Shown: positions 63,288 to 64,000 of the stretch, piece by piece
Layout: each line of letters opens with the position of its first letter
Position numbering within the stretch: the first letter of the stretch is position 1
Assembly (NCBI RefSeq): GCF_009900765.1
Contig: NZ_JAAABL010000013.1
Location: forward strand, 17,836 to 81,835
Reading direction: 5' to 3'
Source of the DNA: Rhodovarius lipocyclicus
GTDB lineage: Bacteria > Pseudomonadota > Alphaproteobacteria > Acetobacterales > Acetobacteraceae
Length of the DNA stretch: 64,000 bases
Notes under the pieces: model-generated
The model's input: only the letters and a program-made list of their open reading frames with translations
The model's database searches: none
What the model was told of the DNA's origin: nothing
Made by a program: the position numbers and the translations under genes

Positions 63288-64000
63288 ATGCGCGGACGTG
63301 CGAGCGCTGTTCTGATGAATGCCGGCCTGCTGGCTGGCGTGGCGCTGTTGACGGCCTGCGGCACCCCGCAGACTTCCGGCATCGTGGCGATCGGGCCGGA
63401 CACCTTCGCGGTGGAGACCCGGGGCCGGGACCTGTCCACCGCCGTGGAGCGCGGCCTGACGGAGGCGACGAGCTTCTGCGCCGCGCAGAGCAAGCAGACC
63501 GAATTGCTGGGCACCCGCATCAACCCGGCCAATTACCAGGTGGCCTTCCGCTGCACGGGCGCCGGCTTCGCCAACAACCCTTCGGGCGGGGTGCTGGGGC
63601 GGGTGCCGGCGGGGTATGGCTCGCGCCAGTCCGCGCTGGGCACGGTGCCGGTCAGCAACCCGCTGCCGGGCGGCTTCGGCACGGCGCCGGTGCTGTCGGG
63701 CCAGGCCTTCCGCCAGGCGCCGCCCGCGCCGGGCCCGCTGGACCTGGGCACTGTCAGCAGCGTGCCGGCGCGCACGGCCAATGTGCCGGGCAACCCCTTC
63801 GCCAGCGCGGCGCCCCAGGCGGCCGCACCGATCGGCGGCGTGAATTTGCCGCCGGCTTCCTCGATCCTGGGCGGGTCGCCCGTGGCCAGCGCGCCGTCGG
63901 TGCCGGCTGGCTTCCAGCCCCTGCAAAGCCCGCTGGCCAGCGCCCCCGCCGCGCCCGCGCCCAGCTACGCGCCGCCGCGCTTCGCGGAGCCTCCGCGTGC
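63288..64000 (+). CDS. Putative exported lipoprotein, 3' end outside the window
   Basis: At least 237 codons, open to the end. CTGGAGG lies 7 nt before the ATG. The leader MRGRASAVLMNAGLLAGVAL ends in LLTAC, a good lipobox with Cys at 24. A small folded segment (~30-95) follows, with ETRGRDLSTAVERGLTEATS and two Cys (in FCAAQ and FRCTG). The rest is a low-complexity Pro/Ala/Gly/Ser region, as in wall-spanning or surface linkers. No known family recognised. Confidence 0.75.
   Translation, partial: MRGRASAVLMNAGLLAGVALLTACGTPQTSGIVAIGPDTFAVETRGRDLSTAVERGLTEATSFCAAQSKQTELLGTRINPANYQVAFRCTGAGFANNPSGGVLGRVPAGYGSRQSALGTVPVSNPLPGGFGTAPVLSGQAFRQAPPAPGPLDLGTVSSVPARTANVPGNPFASAAPQAAAPIGGVNLPPASSILGGSPVASAPSVPAGFQPLQSPLASAPAAPAPSYAPPRFAEPPR

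Overview
The window is about 70% G+C with almost every codon ending in G or C. It carries a dense set of single-copy housekeeping genes of alphaproteobacterial type (glnE, mutS-glnD-murJ-trpS, parB-parA-rsmG-mnmG-mnmE, secB, asd, uppP, zapE, maeB). It also has orphan Bug/TctC binding proteins and many LysR, GntR and MFS genes. Together these suggest a chromosomal segment from a free-living Acetobacteraceae-like bacterium of the Roseomonas kind. The family-level assignment is an inference from gene content and style, not a computed result. I saw no integrase, transposase, prophage head/tail gene, CRISPR array, tRNA or rRNA.

Layout. 1-5.4 kb: the 3' part of glnE, a Bcp peroxiredoxin, a 931-aa RTX-type calcium-binding exoprotein with a beta-propeller-like front half, and a small secreted protein. 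5.4-8.1 kb: phnN, a GntR/FCD regulator, a cysteine-dioxygenase-like cupin and an EamA transporter. 8.1-12.8 kb: lipoprotein, uppP, zapE (reverse), asd, secB (reverse). 12.9-15.7 kb: three start/stop-overlapping genes encoding an unknown membrane protein, a small exported protein and a peptidoglycan-binding lytic-transglycosylase-like enzyme. 15.8-24.3 kb: mutS, a small membrane gene on the other strand, glnD, murJ, trpS. 24.3-31.7 kb: two glycosyltransferases, a histidine phosphatase, a DUF2585 membrane protein, a PhnA-like protein, a DEAD-box helicase and a Nudix protein. 31.7-40.5 kb: catabolic block with a Bug protein, acyl-CoA dehydrogenase, fused indolepyruvate ferredoxin oxidoreductase with divergent Lrp regulator, thioesterase, LysR and MFS transporter. 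40.5-46.3 kb: the chromosome segregation/tRNA modification block parB-parA-rsmG-mnmG-mnmE-ferredoxin, with a perfect parS site inside rsmG. 46.3-54.5 kb: DUF255 protein, a methyltransferase repair gene, two quinone/enone reductases, a VOC protein, LysR, a DUF1127 protein and a metabolite:proton symporter with an unusual insertion. 54.8-64 kb: GT2, NAD-dependent epimerase, DUF2889 protein, LysR, TauE/SafE exporter, maeB, a second Bug protein and a truncated exported lipoprotein.

Non-coding structure. Gene ends very often carry GC-only hairpins with 3-6 nt loops. A larger dispersed intergenic element (roughly 150-240 bp, with an AT-rich core set between GC-rich palindromes) occurs at about 8.1, 33.9, 49.9 and 62.0 kb, with a related core-less version at 12.1-12.3 kb. 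Two copies share a near-identical 96-bp segment in opposite orientations.

Working together: glnE and glnD act on glutamine synthetase and PII. uppP and murJ, and perhaps the lytic-transglycosylase cassette, serve the peptidoglycan cycle. parABS segregates the chromosome. mnmE/mnmG modify the tRNA wobble uridine. The most novel targets are the three-gene 12.9-15.7 kb cassette, the dispersed repeat family and the insertion in the symporter.
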